A stretch of 64,000 bases of DNA from Mycolicibacterium baixiangningiae. Its GTDB lineage: Bacteria > Actinomycetota > Actinomycetes > Mycobacteriales > Mycobacteriaceae. The stretch spans positions 4,030,001-4,094,000 of the forward strand of contig NZ_CP066218.1 of assembly GCF_016313185.1 (NCBI RefSeq), in the 5' to 3' direction. The translations under genes were made by a program, and so were the position numbers. Under the pieces are notes generated by a model. It saw only the letters and a program-made list of their open reading frames with translations, was not told the DNA's origin and made no database searches. Below, in pieces: positions 42,965 through 51,792 of this stretch; the stretch's first letter is position 1, and each line of letters opens with the position of its first letter.

Positions 42965-44509
42965 CTAGCGATCCGCCCTCGGGATGCGATGGGCGATCGT
43001 CTTGGTCTCGAGGTACTGCTCGAACCCCTCTGTCCCGCACTGCCGTCCGACACCACTGCTCTTGTAACCGCCGAAGGGTGCGTCGGCGCCGTAGAACATG
43101 CCGCCGTTGACGCCGATCGACCCGGTGCGGACGCGGTGCGCGACGCTCATGCCCCGCTCGAGAGACGACGACAGCACGGCGCCGGCGAGGCCGAAGACGC
43201 TGTCGTTGGCGATCCTGACGGCGTCGTCGTCGTCGGTGAACGGAAGCACCACCAGGACCGGGCCGAAGATCTCCTCCTGAGCGATCGCGGCGCCGCCGTC
43301 CACCCCGGTGATCAGTGTGGGCGCGACGAAGTGACCGCCGGCGAGATGGCCGGGCAGACCCTCGACGAGGCCACCGCCGGTGACGATCTCGGCCCCGTCG
43401 CGGCGCGCCTGCTCGCAGGCGTCGAGCACCTTGCGTTGCTGGCGGGCACTGATGAGCGGACCGACGAACGTGGACGGTGCCGCCGGATCGCCGACCGGCA
43501 CCGCCTCGAATGCCGCCGCGATGTCGGTGACCGCCTGGTCGAACAGCGACTCGTGGATGATCAGCCGCGTCGTCATCGCGCAAGCCTGGCCCGCATGCGC
43601 GAGGACGCCGATGGCGCCGGGCAGGATCCGCGAGGGGTTGGCGTCGTCGAGCACGATCAGTGCCGATTTCCCGCCGAGTTCGAGGAAGGTCCGCTTCATC
43701 GTGTCGGCGCCCTGACGCATCAGGTGCTTGCCGACGGCGGTGGATCCGGTGAAGGACACCATGTCGACCCGCGGGTCCGTAGCCAGCAGACCGGCGACCT
43801 CGTTGGACGGTGTCGGGACGACGTTGACGGCGCCGGGCGGGATGTCGGTGTGCTCGACGATCAACCGGCCGAGCCGGGTGGCGTTCCACGGCGTGTGCGG
43901 GTCCGGTTTGAGCACGACGGTATTGCCTGTGGCCAATGCGGGTCCGAGCTTGTTGAGGATGACCTCGATCGGGTAGTTCGACGGTGTGATGGCGGCGACC
44001 ACCCCGACCGGTTCCTTGACGACGGTGCGCACGTTGCGCTCGCCGAACAGCCCACCACCGGAAAGGATTCGGGCCCAGCCGTACTCGTCGACGAGAGCGG
44101 CCGGATAGCGCAGCGATTCGGCCAGCGGCCAGTCGAGTTGCGCGTCGCGGGTGGACATCACCGGACACCCGACCTCGGCGACCAGTTCCTCCCGCAGCGC
44201 CTCACGCTCGGCCTCGATGGCCTCCCGGAGTTGATGCAGGCACCGCACCCGCAGCGCGCGATCCGTCGCCCATTCCGACTCGTCGAACGCCCGCCGCGCC
44301 GCCGCGATCGCCCGGTCCATGTCCTCGGCCGTGCCCGCCGCGGTGGTGCCCAGTACCCGCCCCGTCGCGGGGCTGACGTTGTCGAACCGCCCGCCCGTCG
44401 TGGCCTCGCTCAGTGCGCCGTCGATCAGCATGCGCGGTTCGGCCCGCCGGGCCGCGCGCTCACCGAGTTCGACGCTGGTCTCCGTGCGGTCCTCGAGGAC
44501 GTCGCTCAC
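42965..44509 (-). CDS. Aldehyde dehydrogenase
   Basis: A 514-residue ALDH of the classical long type. [20 protein letters not shown] is the cofactor region, and [12 protein letters not shown] follows. The catalytic Glu is in [12 protein letters not shown]. The nucleophile is Cys in [25 protein letters not shown] and [20 protein letters not shown] complete the fold. The GTG at 44509 follows AGGAGG. It stands alone in its unit, starting 33 nt from operator 44543-44561, divergent from the CoA transferase. A second cluster ALDH argues for more than one aldehyde intermediate. Confidence 0.93.
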   Translation of the reverse strand: MSDVLEDRTETSVELGERAARRAEPRMLIDGALSEATTGGRFDNVSPATGRVLGTTAAGTAEDMDRAIAAARRAFDESEWATDRALRVRCLHQLREAIEAEREALREELVAEVGCPVMSTRDAQLDWPLAESLRYPAALVDEYGWARILSGGGLFGERNVRTVVKEPVGVVAAITPSNYPIEVILNKLGPALATGNTVVLKPDPHTPWNATRLGRLIVEHTDIPPGAVNVVPTPSNEVAGLLATDPRVDMVSFTGSTAVGKHLMRQGADTMKRTFLELGGKSALIVLDDANPSRILPGAIGVLAHAGQACAMTTRLIIHESLFDQAVTDIAAAFEAVPVGDPAAPSTFVGPLISARQQRKVLDACEQARRDGAEIVTGGGLVEGLPGHLAGGHFVAPTLITGVDGGAAIAQEEIFGPVLVVLPFTDDDDAVRIANDSVFGLAGAVLSSSLERGMSVAHRVRTGSIGVNGGMFYGADAPFGGYKSSGVGRQCGTEGFEQYLETKTIAHRIPRADR

Positions 44510-44542
44510 CGGACCTCCTATACGATCGCGAGTGTTGGACGC

Positions 44543-44561
44543 AACTGTAACCATTACAGTA
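44543..44561 (+). promoter_or_regulatory. Cluster operator site D
   Basis: AACTGTAACCATTACAGTA, 15 of 16 arm positions of the consensus. It is between the divergent ALDH (33 nt) and CaiB-type CoA transferase (51 nt) genes. Confidence 0.78.
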
Positions 44562-44612
44562 TCTCAACCCAACGCCGTCTGTCCGCGCCGTCGACCGAGT
44601 CAGGAGTGCACC

Positions 44613-45839
44613 GTGATCAAGGTGATGGAGGGTGTCCGCGTCCTCGAGGTCGCGCAATTCACCTTCGTCCCCGCGGCGGGTGCCATCCTCGCCGACTGGG
44701 GCGCCGACGTCATCAAGGTGGAGCATCCGGTGCGCGGCGACACCCAGCGCGGCTTCATCAACATGGGTGGCTTCCAACTGGATCCGAACCGGCACCCGCT
44801 GATCGAGCACCCGAACCGCGGTAAGCGCAGCGTCGGCATCGACGTCTCGACACCGGACGGCCAGGTGGTGCTCTACGAGATCGCCAAGACCGCCGACGTC
44901 TTCCTGACCAACTACCTGCCCGCGCAGCGGCAGAAGAACAAATTCGACGTCGAACACATCCGCGCGGTCAACCCCAACATCGTCTATGCCCGCGGGAGCG
45001 CGTACGGCGACAAGGGTTCCGAGCGTGACGCCGGAGGGTTCGACGGCACCGCATTCTGGACCCGCAGCGGGGTGGGCCATGCGCTCACGCCCGAGGAACT
45101 CGGCGGTGCGCTCTCCCAGGGCATTCCGGCCTTCGGCGATTCGATCGGCGGGATGAACATCGCCGGCGGGATCTCCGCGGCCCTGTTCCACCGGGAACGC
45201 ACCGGTGAAGCCGTCGAACTCGACGTCTCCCTGCTCAGCACCGCCTGGTGGGCGGCCGGTGCGAGCGTGACCCAGGGCATGGAGACCGGTGAGACGATGC
45301 GCTCACTGATGCCCGACTCGGTCGGCCCGACGGTCAACCCATTCCTGGGCAACTACCTGACCTCCGACGGCGGCACGATCAACCTGTGCATCGTCAGCCC
45401 CACCGGATACATCCGCGACGCGTTCGAACATCTCGGCCTCGGCGAGCTCGCTGACGACCCGCGCTTCTCCGACGTCATGCCACTCATCGAGAATGCCGCG
45501 GCCGCAGCCCAATTGATTGCCCAGGCGATTCGCAGCAAGCCGTTCGACTACTGGCGTGCGCACCTCAAGACGATGAAGGGTCAGTGGGCGCCGTTCCAGA
45601 GCCTGGTCGATCTCGGCCATGACGAGCAGGCGAAAGCCAACGACATGATCGTTGAGGTCGAGGCCGGCGACGGCGGTGAGCCCTTCAAGGTCGTGCGCGG
45701 TCCGGTCCAGTTCAACCACGAACCGCTGGTGACCACCCGCGCCCCGCAGGCCTCCGAACACACCGAGGTCGTCCTGATGGAACTGGGTCTGGACTGGGAC
45801 CGGATCGAGGCCCTGAAAGACTCCGGCGCCATCGCCTGA
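44613..45839 (+). CDS. CaiB/BaiF family (class III) CoA transferase
   Basis: A 408-residue class III CoA transferase. [37 protein letters not shown] and [15 protein letters not shown] form the N-terminal Rossmann part. [20 protein letters not shown] carries the region of the catalytic Asp. [20 protein letters not shown] marks the second domain. It moves CoA between carboxylic acids or racemises alpha-methylacyl-CoAs; the AMACR-like reaction is an alternative. The GTG at 44613 has CAGGAG upstream. It is divergent from the ALDH and followed by the Ltp-like gene from its own operator. Confidence 0.9.
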   Translation: MIKVMEGVRVLEVAQFTFVPAAGAILADWGADVIKVEHPVRGDTQRGFINMGGFQLDPNRHPLIEHPNRGKRSVGIDVSTPDGQVVLYEIAKTADVFLTNYLPAQRQKNKFDVEHIRAVNPNIVYARGSAYGDKGSERDAGGFDGTAFWTRSGVGHALTPEELGGALSQGIPAFGDSIGGMNIAGGISAALFHRERTGEAVELDVSLLSTAWWAAGASVTQGMETGETMRSLMPDSVGPTVNPFLGNYLTSDGGTINLCIVSPTGYIRDAFEHLGLGELADDPRFSDVMPLIENAAAAAQLIAQAIRSKPFDYWRAHLKTMKGQWAPFQSLVDLGHDEQAKANDMIVEVEAGDGGEPFKVVRGPVQFNHEPLVTTRAPQASEHTEVVLMELGLDWDRIEALKDSGAIA

Positions 45840-45844
45840 CTGCT

Positions 45845-45863
45845 TACCGTAAGTATTACAGTT
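45845..45863 (+). promoter_or_regulatory. Cluster operator site E
   Basis: TACCGTAAGTATTACAGTT, 14 of 16 arm positions. It is 17 nt before the Ltp-like gene and just upstream of TACCAT (45868-45873), which lies 7 nt from the ATG, so that transcript is probably leaderless. Confidence 0.75.
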
Positions 45864-45880
45864 GGTATACCATCATCGCT

Positions 45881-47026
45881 ATGAACGATGTCGCCATCAT
45901 CGGCGTGGGTCTGCATCCGTTCGGGCGATTCGAGGGTAAGACAGCCATGGAGATGGGTGTCGACGCCATCGTCGCCGCCGTGGCCGACGCCGGCATCGCA
46001 TGGTCGGACGTCCAGTTCGCCACCGGTGGAAGCTGGACGGTCGCCAACCCGGACGCGATCGTCAGCATGGTCGGCCTGTCCGGCATTCCGTTCACCAACG
46101 TCTTCAACGCGTGCGCCACCGCGGCGAGCGCACTCAAAGCGTGCGCCGACGGAATCCGGTTGGGCGACTACGACATCGGGATCGCCATCGGGCTCGACAA
46201 GCACCCGCGCGGCGCGTTCACCGAAGATCCGGCGCTGGTGGGGATGCCGTCCTGGTATGCGGAGAACGGCCAGTACCTGACCACGCAGTTCTTCGGCATG
46301 AAAGCCAACCGGTATCTGCACGAGCACGGGATCAAGCATCAGACGCTGGCGAAGGTGGCGGCGAAGAACTTCCGCAACGGTGCGCTGAACCCGAACGCGT
46401 TCCGGCGCACGCCGATGTCCGAGGAGAAGATCCTCCGCTCGACGATGCTGAATTACCCGCTCACGCAGTACATGTTCTGCGCACCTGACGAGGGCGCTGC
46501 CGCGGTGGTGATGTGCCGCGCCGACCTCGCACACCGCTATACCGCGAAGCCGGTGTACCTGCGCGCGGTGGAGGTCCGGACCCGTCGCTACGGCGCCTAC
46601 GAGGTGAACACCACGTTCGCCCCCGTCGAGGAGGATGCCTCGCCCACCGTGTACGCCGCCACGGCGGCGTTCGAGAAAGCCGGTATCGCGCCCGATGACG
46701 TCGGCGTCGCCCAGCTGCAGGACACCGACGCGGGAGCGGAGATCATCCACATGGCCGAATGCGGGTTCTGCGCCGACGGTGAGCAGGAGAACCTCCTCGC
46801 CGACGGGGCCACCGAGATCGGTGGCCGGTTGCCGGTCAACACCGACGGCGGATTGATCGCCAACGGTGAACCGATCGGCGCGTCGGGGCTGCGTCAGATC
46901 CACGAGCTCGTGCGCCAACTCCGCGGTGAGGCGGGCGACCGGCAGGTGCCCGGTGAACCGAAGGTCGGTTTCGCTCAGCTCTACGGCGCGCCGGGTACGG
47001 CGGCGGCGACGGTGGTGTCGACTTAG
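45881..47026 (+). CDS. Thiolase-fold lipid-transfer protein (Ltp type)
   Basis: A 381-residue thiolase homologue. Cys in NVFNACATAASALKACADGI occupies the nucleophile position. LQDTDAGAEIIHMAECGFC and NTDGGLIANGEPIGASGLRQ are the later loops. The final motif QLYGAPGTAA replaces the CxG found in true thiolases. These changes are typical of Ltp/SCP-x proteins that act as retro-aldolases or thiolases on branched steroid-like acyl-CoAs. No DUF35 partner gene is present, so activity is uncertain. It is probably leaderless (TACCAT 7 nt before ATG). Confidence 0.88.
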   Translation: MNDVAIIGVGLHPFGRFEGKTAMEMGVDAIVAAVADAGIAWSDVQFATGGSWTVANPDAIVSMVGLSGIPFTNVFNACATAASALKACADGIRLGDYDIGIAIGLDKHPRGAFTEDPALVGMPSWYAENGQYLTTQFFGMKANRYLHEHGIKHQTLAKVAAKNFRNGALNPNAFRRTPMSEEKILRSTMLNYPLTQYMFCAPDEGAAAVVMCRADLAHRYTAKPVYLRAVEVRTRRYGAYEVNTTFAPVEEDASPTVYAATAAFEKAGIAPDDVGVAQLQDTDAGAEIIHMAECGFCADGEQENLLADGATEIGGRLPVNTDGGLIANGEPIGASGLRQIHELVRQLRGEAGDRQVPGEPKVGFAQLYGAPGTAAATVVST

Positions 47027-47042
47027 CTGCGTAAAGCGGCCG

Positions 47043-47098
47043 CGAGACTACGGTTGTTGACGGATTTCGGGCGAATTCCGTCAACAACCGTAGTCTCG
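47043..47098. terminator. Bidirectional terminator / long palindrome between convergent genes
   Basis: Arms 47043-47064 and 47077-47098 are perfect 22-bp inverted repeats (left arm begins CGAGACTACGGTTGTTGACG). One mismatch and a TTCG/CGAA inner stem follow. It sits between the convergent Ltp-like and acyl-CoA dehydrogenase genes and resembles the element at 32955-33014 in layout, not in sequence. Confidence 0.75.
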
Positions 47099-47105
47099 GC
47101 GAGCG

Positions 47106-48299
47106 TCAGGACGCCTTCTTCACCGGCGGCGAGTAGTTCGGCTTCCCCAGCCCGAGCGCGTACTGGGCGATCATGTTCCGGAACACCTCAAGGGTGCCGC
47201 CGTAGATCCCCACCAACGGCGCGAAGCGGTAAACGTATTCGGCGCCACCGTCATCGGCGGCGCCGTCGGCCCCCGGCGGCAGTGACGACGCGACACCGAG
47301 GACGTCCATCAGATCCGGGGAGATGTCGCGCATGGTCTGCGCGATGGCCACGCGGCCGAAGATGCTCGGGGTGCTCAGCGCGGCCTCCATGCGGGCGGCG
47401 CTGCGCCCCAACCGATATGCCACCGACTGATCGTCGAGCAATCGGCGTCCACCGGGATCGGCGTCGCACACGCGGGCGGCCACGCGATCCAGGGCCTCGG
47501 CCATGAACCCGGCCTGATGCATCATGATCGACACGTCGGCCAGACCGTCCGCCGCGGCCGCGACCGCGCCATGTTCGGCGTTGAGCGGTTCGCGCAGCAC
47601 CGTCCAACCGCCGTTGACCTCACCGAGGCGGTAGCGGTCCGCGACCCGCACGTCGCTGTAGTAGACGATGTTGGTGCGGTCGCCGTCGACGGTGCGGATG
47701 CCTTGGATCTCGATTCCCGGCGTGTCCAGCGGAACCAGGAACATCGTCAGGCTCTGGTGTTTGGGCGCCGCGGGATCGGTGTTGGTGATGAGGAATACGT
47801 ACTGGCAGTTGTGCGCGCCGGTGGTGAACATCTTGGAGCCATTGATGATCCACTGACCGCCGTCGCGCACCGCCCGGGTCTTGCAGGTGGCGATGTCGGA
47901 CCCGCCCTCGGGTTCGGTGTAACCCAGACAGAGCCGGACGTGCCCGCTGAAGACACGCGGCAGCACCTCGTCGCGCACGTCGGGCGTGGCGAATTTGTCC
48001 ACCGAGCGCGCCACCATCGACGTGGTACCCCAGGTCACCCAGGGCACGTGGAAACGGCGCTTCTCCTGCTCCCAGATTCGTCGACGCACCCGGCTGAAGC
48101 CCCCGTGGGCCTCGGATCTCCACTCGCGTTCGAGGTAGCCGGCCGCGCCGAGGGCCAGATGGACGCCCTCGTCGAAGTTGTCGCCGGTCTCTCGATCGCG
48201 CCGCGTGACCTCGTCGGTCACGAGCCCGCGCAGGAGCGCCTGGACGTCGTCGCGGAACTGCCGATCGTCGTCGGACAGTTCGAGCCGGGAGAAATCCAT
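47106..48299 (-). CDS. Acyl-CoA dehydrogenase, catalytic-type subunit
   Basis: A 397-residue FAD enzyme. CLGYTEPEGGSDIATCKTRA and WIINGSKMFTTGAHNCQYVF are the FAD/substrate signatures. IYGGTLEVFRNMIAQYAL carries the catalytic Glu. It is paired with the next gene: the ATG at 48299 directly follows the stop of the 48300-49352 gene, which matches the alpha2beta2 acyl-CoA dehydrogenases that act on bulky steroid-type acyl-CoAs in actinobacteria. It is the last gene of the six-gene operon from 53851. Confidence 0.92.
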   Translation of the reverse strand: MDFSRLELSDDDRQFRDDVQALLRGLVTDEVTRRDRETGDNFDEGVHLALGAAGYLEREWRSEAHGGFSRVRRRIWEQEKRRFHVPWVTWGTTSMVARSVDKFATPDVRDEVLPRVFSGHVRLCLGYTEPEGGSDIATCKTRAVRDGGQWIINGSKMFTTGAHNCQYVFLITNTDPAAPKHQSLTMFLVPLDTPGIEIQGIRTVDGDRTNIVYYSDVRVADRYRLGEVNGGWTVLREPLNAEHGAVAAAADGLADVSIMMHQAGFMAEALDRVAARVCDADPGGRRLLDDQSVAYRLGRSAARMEAALSTPSIFGRVAIAQTMRDISPDLMDVLGVASSLPPGADGAADDGGAEYVYRFAPLVGIYGGTLEVFRNMIAQYALGLGKPNYSPPVKKAS

Positions 48300-49352
48300 C
48301 TAGCTGCTCCGTCCTGCGCGGCTCTCACGGTCGGCGACGATGGCCGCGACCTGCTGTGCAGCGAGGCCTGGGTCACCGCCGGCCAGCGGCCAGCCACGCG
48401 CCCGCACCAGGTAGGCGGTGGCGGCGGATTCCGCGGACACCCCGAGGCCACCCTGCACGTGCACGGCCATGGTGGCGGCTTTCGCGGCCTCCTCGGCCAT
48501 GAACACGAACGCAGACGGCGCCAGTTCCGGCCGCTCGTCGGGTTCGTTGTCCACGAACCACGCGGCCCGCCTGGCGAGGTTGCGGCCGCCCTGCACCACG
48601 ATCGCGATGTTGGCCAGCGGGTGCGAAATGCCCTGCAGGGTCGAGATCGGGACGCCCAGCGTATAGCGGGTCTTGGCGAATTCGGCGGCGATGGTCATCG
48701 TCTCCTCGACCAGGCCGACCAGGGCTGCCGCGGTGAGCAGCCGCCACTCCGTCAGGGCTCGGTCATAGGCGGCCACGGCTTCTGCGCCGCCGCCCAGCAC
48801 CGTGCGGTTGTCGGCCGCGGCCGGATCGACCCACGCCATCGGAAGCTTGCCGATGTTGTCCACGCGTGCGGGGCGGGTACCGAAACCCAGGCGCACCACC
48901 TCATCCCCGTCCCGCACGATGATGTGATCGGCGATCGACCCGCCGGCGATCAGCCGTGCGCCCGGCGCCGGGTCGAGTCGAAGATCCAGTGCGGCGACTT
49001 CGTCACCGGCGACGATTCCGGAGTCCACCTGCCCGAGCGCTGCCAGCAGGCGTGCCGCCACCACGTGTTCGATCCAGGGCACCGGGGCGAGGCTGCGGCC
49101 GACCTCCTCGGCCACCAGCGTCAGGTCTACCAGCGTCGCCCCGTCGCCGCCAGCTGACTCGGGCAGCGCCATGGTGGTCGCACCCATCCCGCACAGACGT
49201 TCCCACAGGCTCTTGTCGAAACCGGAAGCCTCTGCGGCGCGGACCGTTTCGATCGGGCAGTGCGTTTTGAAGAACTGCCGGTAGGCCGTCTGCAGGTCAA
49301 CGTGATCCTCGGTGAGGGTGTAGTCGATCCTGCGCAGTTCGTAGCGGTCCAT
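48300..49352 (-). CDS. Acyl-CoA dehydrogenase, partner subunit
   Basis: A 350-residue acyl-CoA dehydrogenase-fold protein. TMALPESAGGDGATLVDLTL, EEVGRSLAPVPWIEH and GRNLARRAAWFVDNEPDE are seen. The C-terminal AVHVQGGLGVSAESAATAYL retains the QxxGGxG FAD-pyrophosphate contact but no catalytic Glu loop like its neighbour. Heteromeric actinobacterial FadE pairs have this asymmetry. The ATG overlaps the amidohydrolase stop (TGATG). It presumably dehydrogenates a cluster acyl-CoA with the 47106 subunit. Confidence 0.9.
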   Translation of the reverse strand: MDRYELRRIDYTLTEDHVDLQTAYRQFFKTHCPIETVRAAEASGFDKSLWERLCGMGATTMALPESAGGDGATLVDLTLVAEEVGRSLAPVPWIEHVVAARLLAALGQVDSGIVAGDEVAALDLRLDPAPGARLIAGGSIADHIIVRDGDEVVRLGFGTRPARVDNIGKLPMAWVDPAAADNRTVLGGGAEAVAAYDRALTEWRLLTAAALVGLVEETMTIAAEFAKTRYTLGVPISTLQGISHPLANIAIVVQGGRNLARRAAWFVDNEPDERPELAPSAFVFMAEEAAKAATMAVHVQGGLGVSAESAATAYLVRARGWPLAGGDPGLAAQQVAAIVADRESRAGRSS

Positions 49353-50179
49353 CACAGCTCCTGTTCGGAGAAGAAGAACTCCTGGGCGTTGTTGTGGAGG
49401 TAGTTCTCGAGGACGTCGGCCGGCAGATCGAGGGCGAGCGCTTCGGGCACCACCCGGCGCATCGGCAACACCGGCCAGTCCGAGGCGAAGATCACCTTGT
49501 TCGACCCGCGGGTGCGCATGTAGTGCAAAAGGCTGTCCGGCAACCGCTTCGGCGACCAGGCCGACGTCATCAGCCGCAGGTTGTGGTACTTGAGAAGCAA
49601 CCGGATCGCGACATCCCACCAAGGGTCGGCGCCGTGGATCATGCACAGTTTGAGTTCCGGGAAGCGCACACAGACCCGGTCGAGGTGCATCGGGTTCTGC
49701 ACCTCACCGGGGATGGGCGGGCCGGGGATGCCGGTGTTGACGCACAGCGGCAGGCCGAGTTCGGCGCATTTGGTGTAGAGCGGGTAGTAGACCGCATCAC
49801 TCGGCGGGTACTGCCCGTCGCCCCAGAAGCTCGGCCCCACCACGGCGTAGGCGACCGGCAGATCCCGCGCGACGGCCGCCAGTTCCCGCAGGGCGGGAAT
49901 CGGGCGGAGCAGGTTGACGCCGCCCATCGCCAATGCGAACCGGTCGGGTCGGGCGTCGACGAATTTCCGTGCGGTGGTGGACGGTTTGACGAGGTTGTCC
50001 ATCAGGACGGCCTTGGTCACGCCCTGTTCGTCCATCTCCTCGAGCAGTGCGGAAAGCTCGACCGGCGCGAACATGGACTGCGGTCCCCTGAAGTAGTCGT
50101 CGCGTACTTTCAGCATCCACGACGGCTGCTGTTCGGTCTCGCCGAAGTGGACGTTGACCAGGCAGTCGATAGCTTTCAC
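49352..50179 (-). CDS. Amidohydrolase-2 family metal-dependent hydrolase
   Basis: A 275-residue TIM-barrel protein of the amidohydrolase-2 type (ACMSD-like). IDCLVNVHFGE stands at the usual HxH position but reads NVH. LELCMIHG-type segment LKLCMIHGADPWWDVA and VIFASDWPVLP carry the later His and Asp. Family members hydrolyse C-N or C-C bonds or decarboxylate. The GTG overlaps the FadD stop (GTGA). A second, larger member of the family is two genes upstream in the same operon, which suggests a hydrolytic or decarboxylative step within CoA-linked catabolism. Confidence 0.85.
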   Translation of the reverse strand: MKAIDCLVNVHFGETEQQPSWMLKVRDDYFRGPQSMFAPVELSALLEEMDEQGVTKAVLMDNLVKPSTTARKFVDARPDRFALAMGGVNLLRPIPALRELAAVARDLPVAYAVVGPSFWGDGQYPPSDAVYYPLYTKCAELGLPLCVNTGIPGPPIPGEVQNPMHLDRVCVRFPELKLCMIHGADPWWDVAIRLLLKYHNLRLMTSAWSPKRLPDSLLHYMRTRGSNKVIFASDWPVLPMRRVVPEALALDLPADVLENYLHNNAQEFFFSEQEL

Positions 50180-51792
50180 GCCCAGGTCACCTCACGCAGC
50201 GCCGCGCTCTTCGCCCAGCGGTAGTCGGCCTTGCCGTTGCCGAGCCGCCGCACCTGTCCGACCACGATGAACTCCTTGGGGACCTTGAACCCGGCCAGGC
50301 GGGCCACGCAGTGGGAGTGCAGCGCCTCGTGCGCCACGTCGGTTGCGGTGTCGGCCAGGGCGATCAGCGCGACGACCTCCTCACCCCACCGCTCACTCGG
50401 GCGGCCCACCGCCAGCGCGTCGGCAATACCGGGATACGCCCGGACCACCTCTTCGACCTCCTCCACGAACACCTTCTCCCCACCGGTGTTGACCACCAGT
50501 GAATCGCGGCCGAACAGCCGCAGCGTCCCGTCGTCGGCCAGTGCGCCGCGATCCCCGGAGATGACCACACGCGTGCCGTCCACGTCGGGAAATGTCCTGC
50601 GCGTCGCCTCGGGATCGTCGAAGTAGCCCAACGGGATCCGCCCGGTGCGCGCGACCCAGCCGACCTCCTGCTCCCCCGGTTGCAGGAATCGGCTGTAGTC
50701 CTCTGCGAGCACGAGTGCGCCGTCCCGCAACTCGAAGGTGTCCTTCGTGTCGCCACGCTGGCTGCGCCCGAACCCGACGTTGCCGGTCTCCGACGACCCG
50801 TACCCGTTGACCAGGGTGATCCCCGGGAGCATCTCCAGCAGCGCCTGCTGATGGCGAGGATTGGTCGCGGCACCCCCGGTGGCGACGGCGAACAGCGACG
50901 AGAGGTCGTAGGAGTTCCGTTGCAGCTCTTCGACGAGCGGCCCGGCGTAGGCATCGCCGACCATGGTCATCAGGCCGACCTTCTCCCGCTCGGCGGTCTC
51001 CCACACGGTCTTCGGATCGAATGGAATCCGGTTGTCGTAGAGCACGACCGTCTGCCCGCTGAGCACCCCGGCGAATGCGGTCCACATCCCAGCGGCGTGC
51101 ATCAGCGGAGAAACGGCGAACCAGGGTGGCCCGGCGTGGCGGACCTTGTCGTGGATCTCGCCCGCGTCGGCGTGGTCCGCACCGTTCATCGACACGGTGT
51201 AGGTGTCACACTGCCGCCACAGCACACCCTTGGGGCGGCCGGTGGTGCCACCGGTGCACATCATCACCAGATCGTCGGGCGACGATAAGACCGACTGTGC
51301 CACATCCCCTTCGGACAACGCCTCCGCCAAGGTGACCGCGGCCGGCAGATCGGGGACGGCGCTGCCGTCGTCGACGGACACCCACACAGCGCCCGCCGGC
51401 AACACGTCGGCGAACTTCGCCCCCAGTGCCCGGTGATAGATGACGGCTGACGGTTTCACGTATTCGAGGAGCTCGTGCACTTCGCGCGGGGTGTAGTGGA
51501 AGTTCACGTTGACCGGGACGGTTCGGGCCTTCAGGCAGCCGATCACCATGTCCGGATAGCGATCGTTGTGCATGATCAGCGCGACCCGGTCCTGACCGCA
51601 ATCCCAGTTCGCCAGGGTGTGGCGCTCCCTGTGGGCACCGAAGCCGCGGCCGGCGAGGAAGTTGGCCAACCGGCGGCTGCGGTCCGCGGTGTCGGCGAAG
51701 GTGCTGCTTCGCTCCCCGCACACCGTCATCGTCCGGTCGGGGATGACGTCGGCGATGGCGTCGAGTACCGCGCCTATCGTCCACTCGCCCAT
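50176..51792 (-). CDS. Acyl-CoA ligase (AMP-forming, FadD)
   Basis: A 538-residue ligase. VMMCTGGTTGRPKGVLWRQC is motif A3. LVNGYGSSETGNVGFG, VISGDRGALADDGTLRLFG, NTGGEKVFVEEVEEVVRAYP and RLGNGKADYRWAKS (catalytic Lys) follow. It is close in pattern to the 38483 ligase and to FadD19-type enzymes. The ATG is in a TGATG overlap with the upstream amidohydrolase. It is in the middle of the six-gene operon, so it likely activates an intermediate acid formed by one of the two amidohydrolases; this order is inferred. Confidence 0.92.
   Translation of the reverse strand: MGEWTIGAVLDAIADVIPDRTMTVCGERSSTFADTADRSRRLANFLAGRGFGAHRERHTLANWDCGQDRVALIMHNDRYPDMVIGCLKARTVPVNVNFHYTPREVHELLEYVKPSAVIYHRALGAKFADVLPAGAVWVSVDDGSAVPDLPAAVTLAEALSEGDVAQSVLSSPDDLVMMCTGGTTGRPKGVLWRQCDTYTVSMNGADHADAGEIHDKVRHAGPPWFAVSPLMHAAGMWTAFAGVLSGQTVVLYDNRIPFDPKTVWETAEREKVGLMTMVGDAYAGPLVEELQRNSYDLSSLFAVATGGAATNPRHQQALLEMLPGITLVNGYGSSETGNVGFGRSQRGDTKDTFELRDGALVLAEDYSRFLQPGEQEVGWVARTGRIPLGYFDDPEATRRTFPDVDGTRVVISGDRGALADDGTLRLFGRDSLVVNTGGEKVFVEEVEEVVRAYPGIADALAVGRPSERWGEEVVALIALADTATDVAHEALHSHCVARLAGFKVPKEFIVVGQVRRLGNGKADYRWAKSAALREVTWA

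Noticed and set aside
40378..44168. Very long minus-strand frames extending upstream of the P450 and ALDH starts
   Set aside because: The extra N-terminal parts are Arg-rich out-of-frame readings of neighbouring genes; true starts at 41343 and 42821 have overlaps or ribosome sites.
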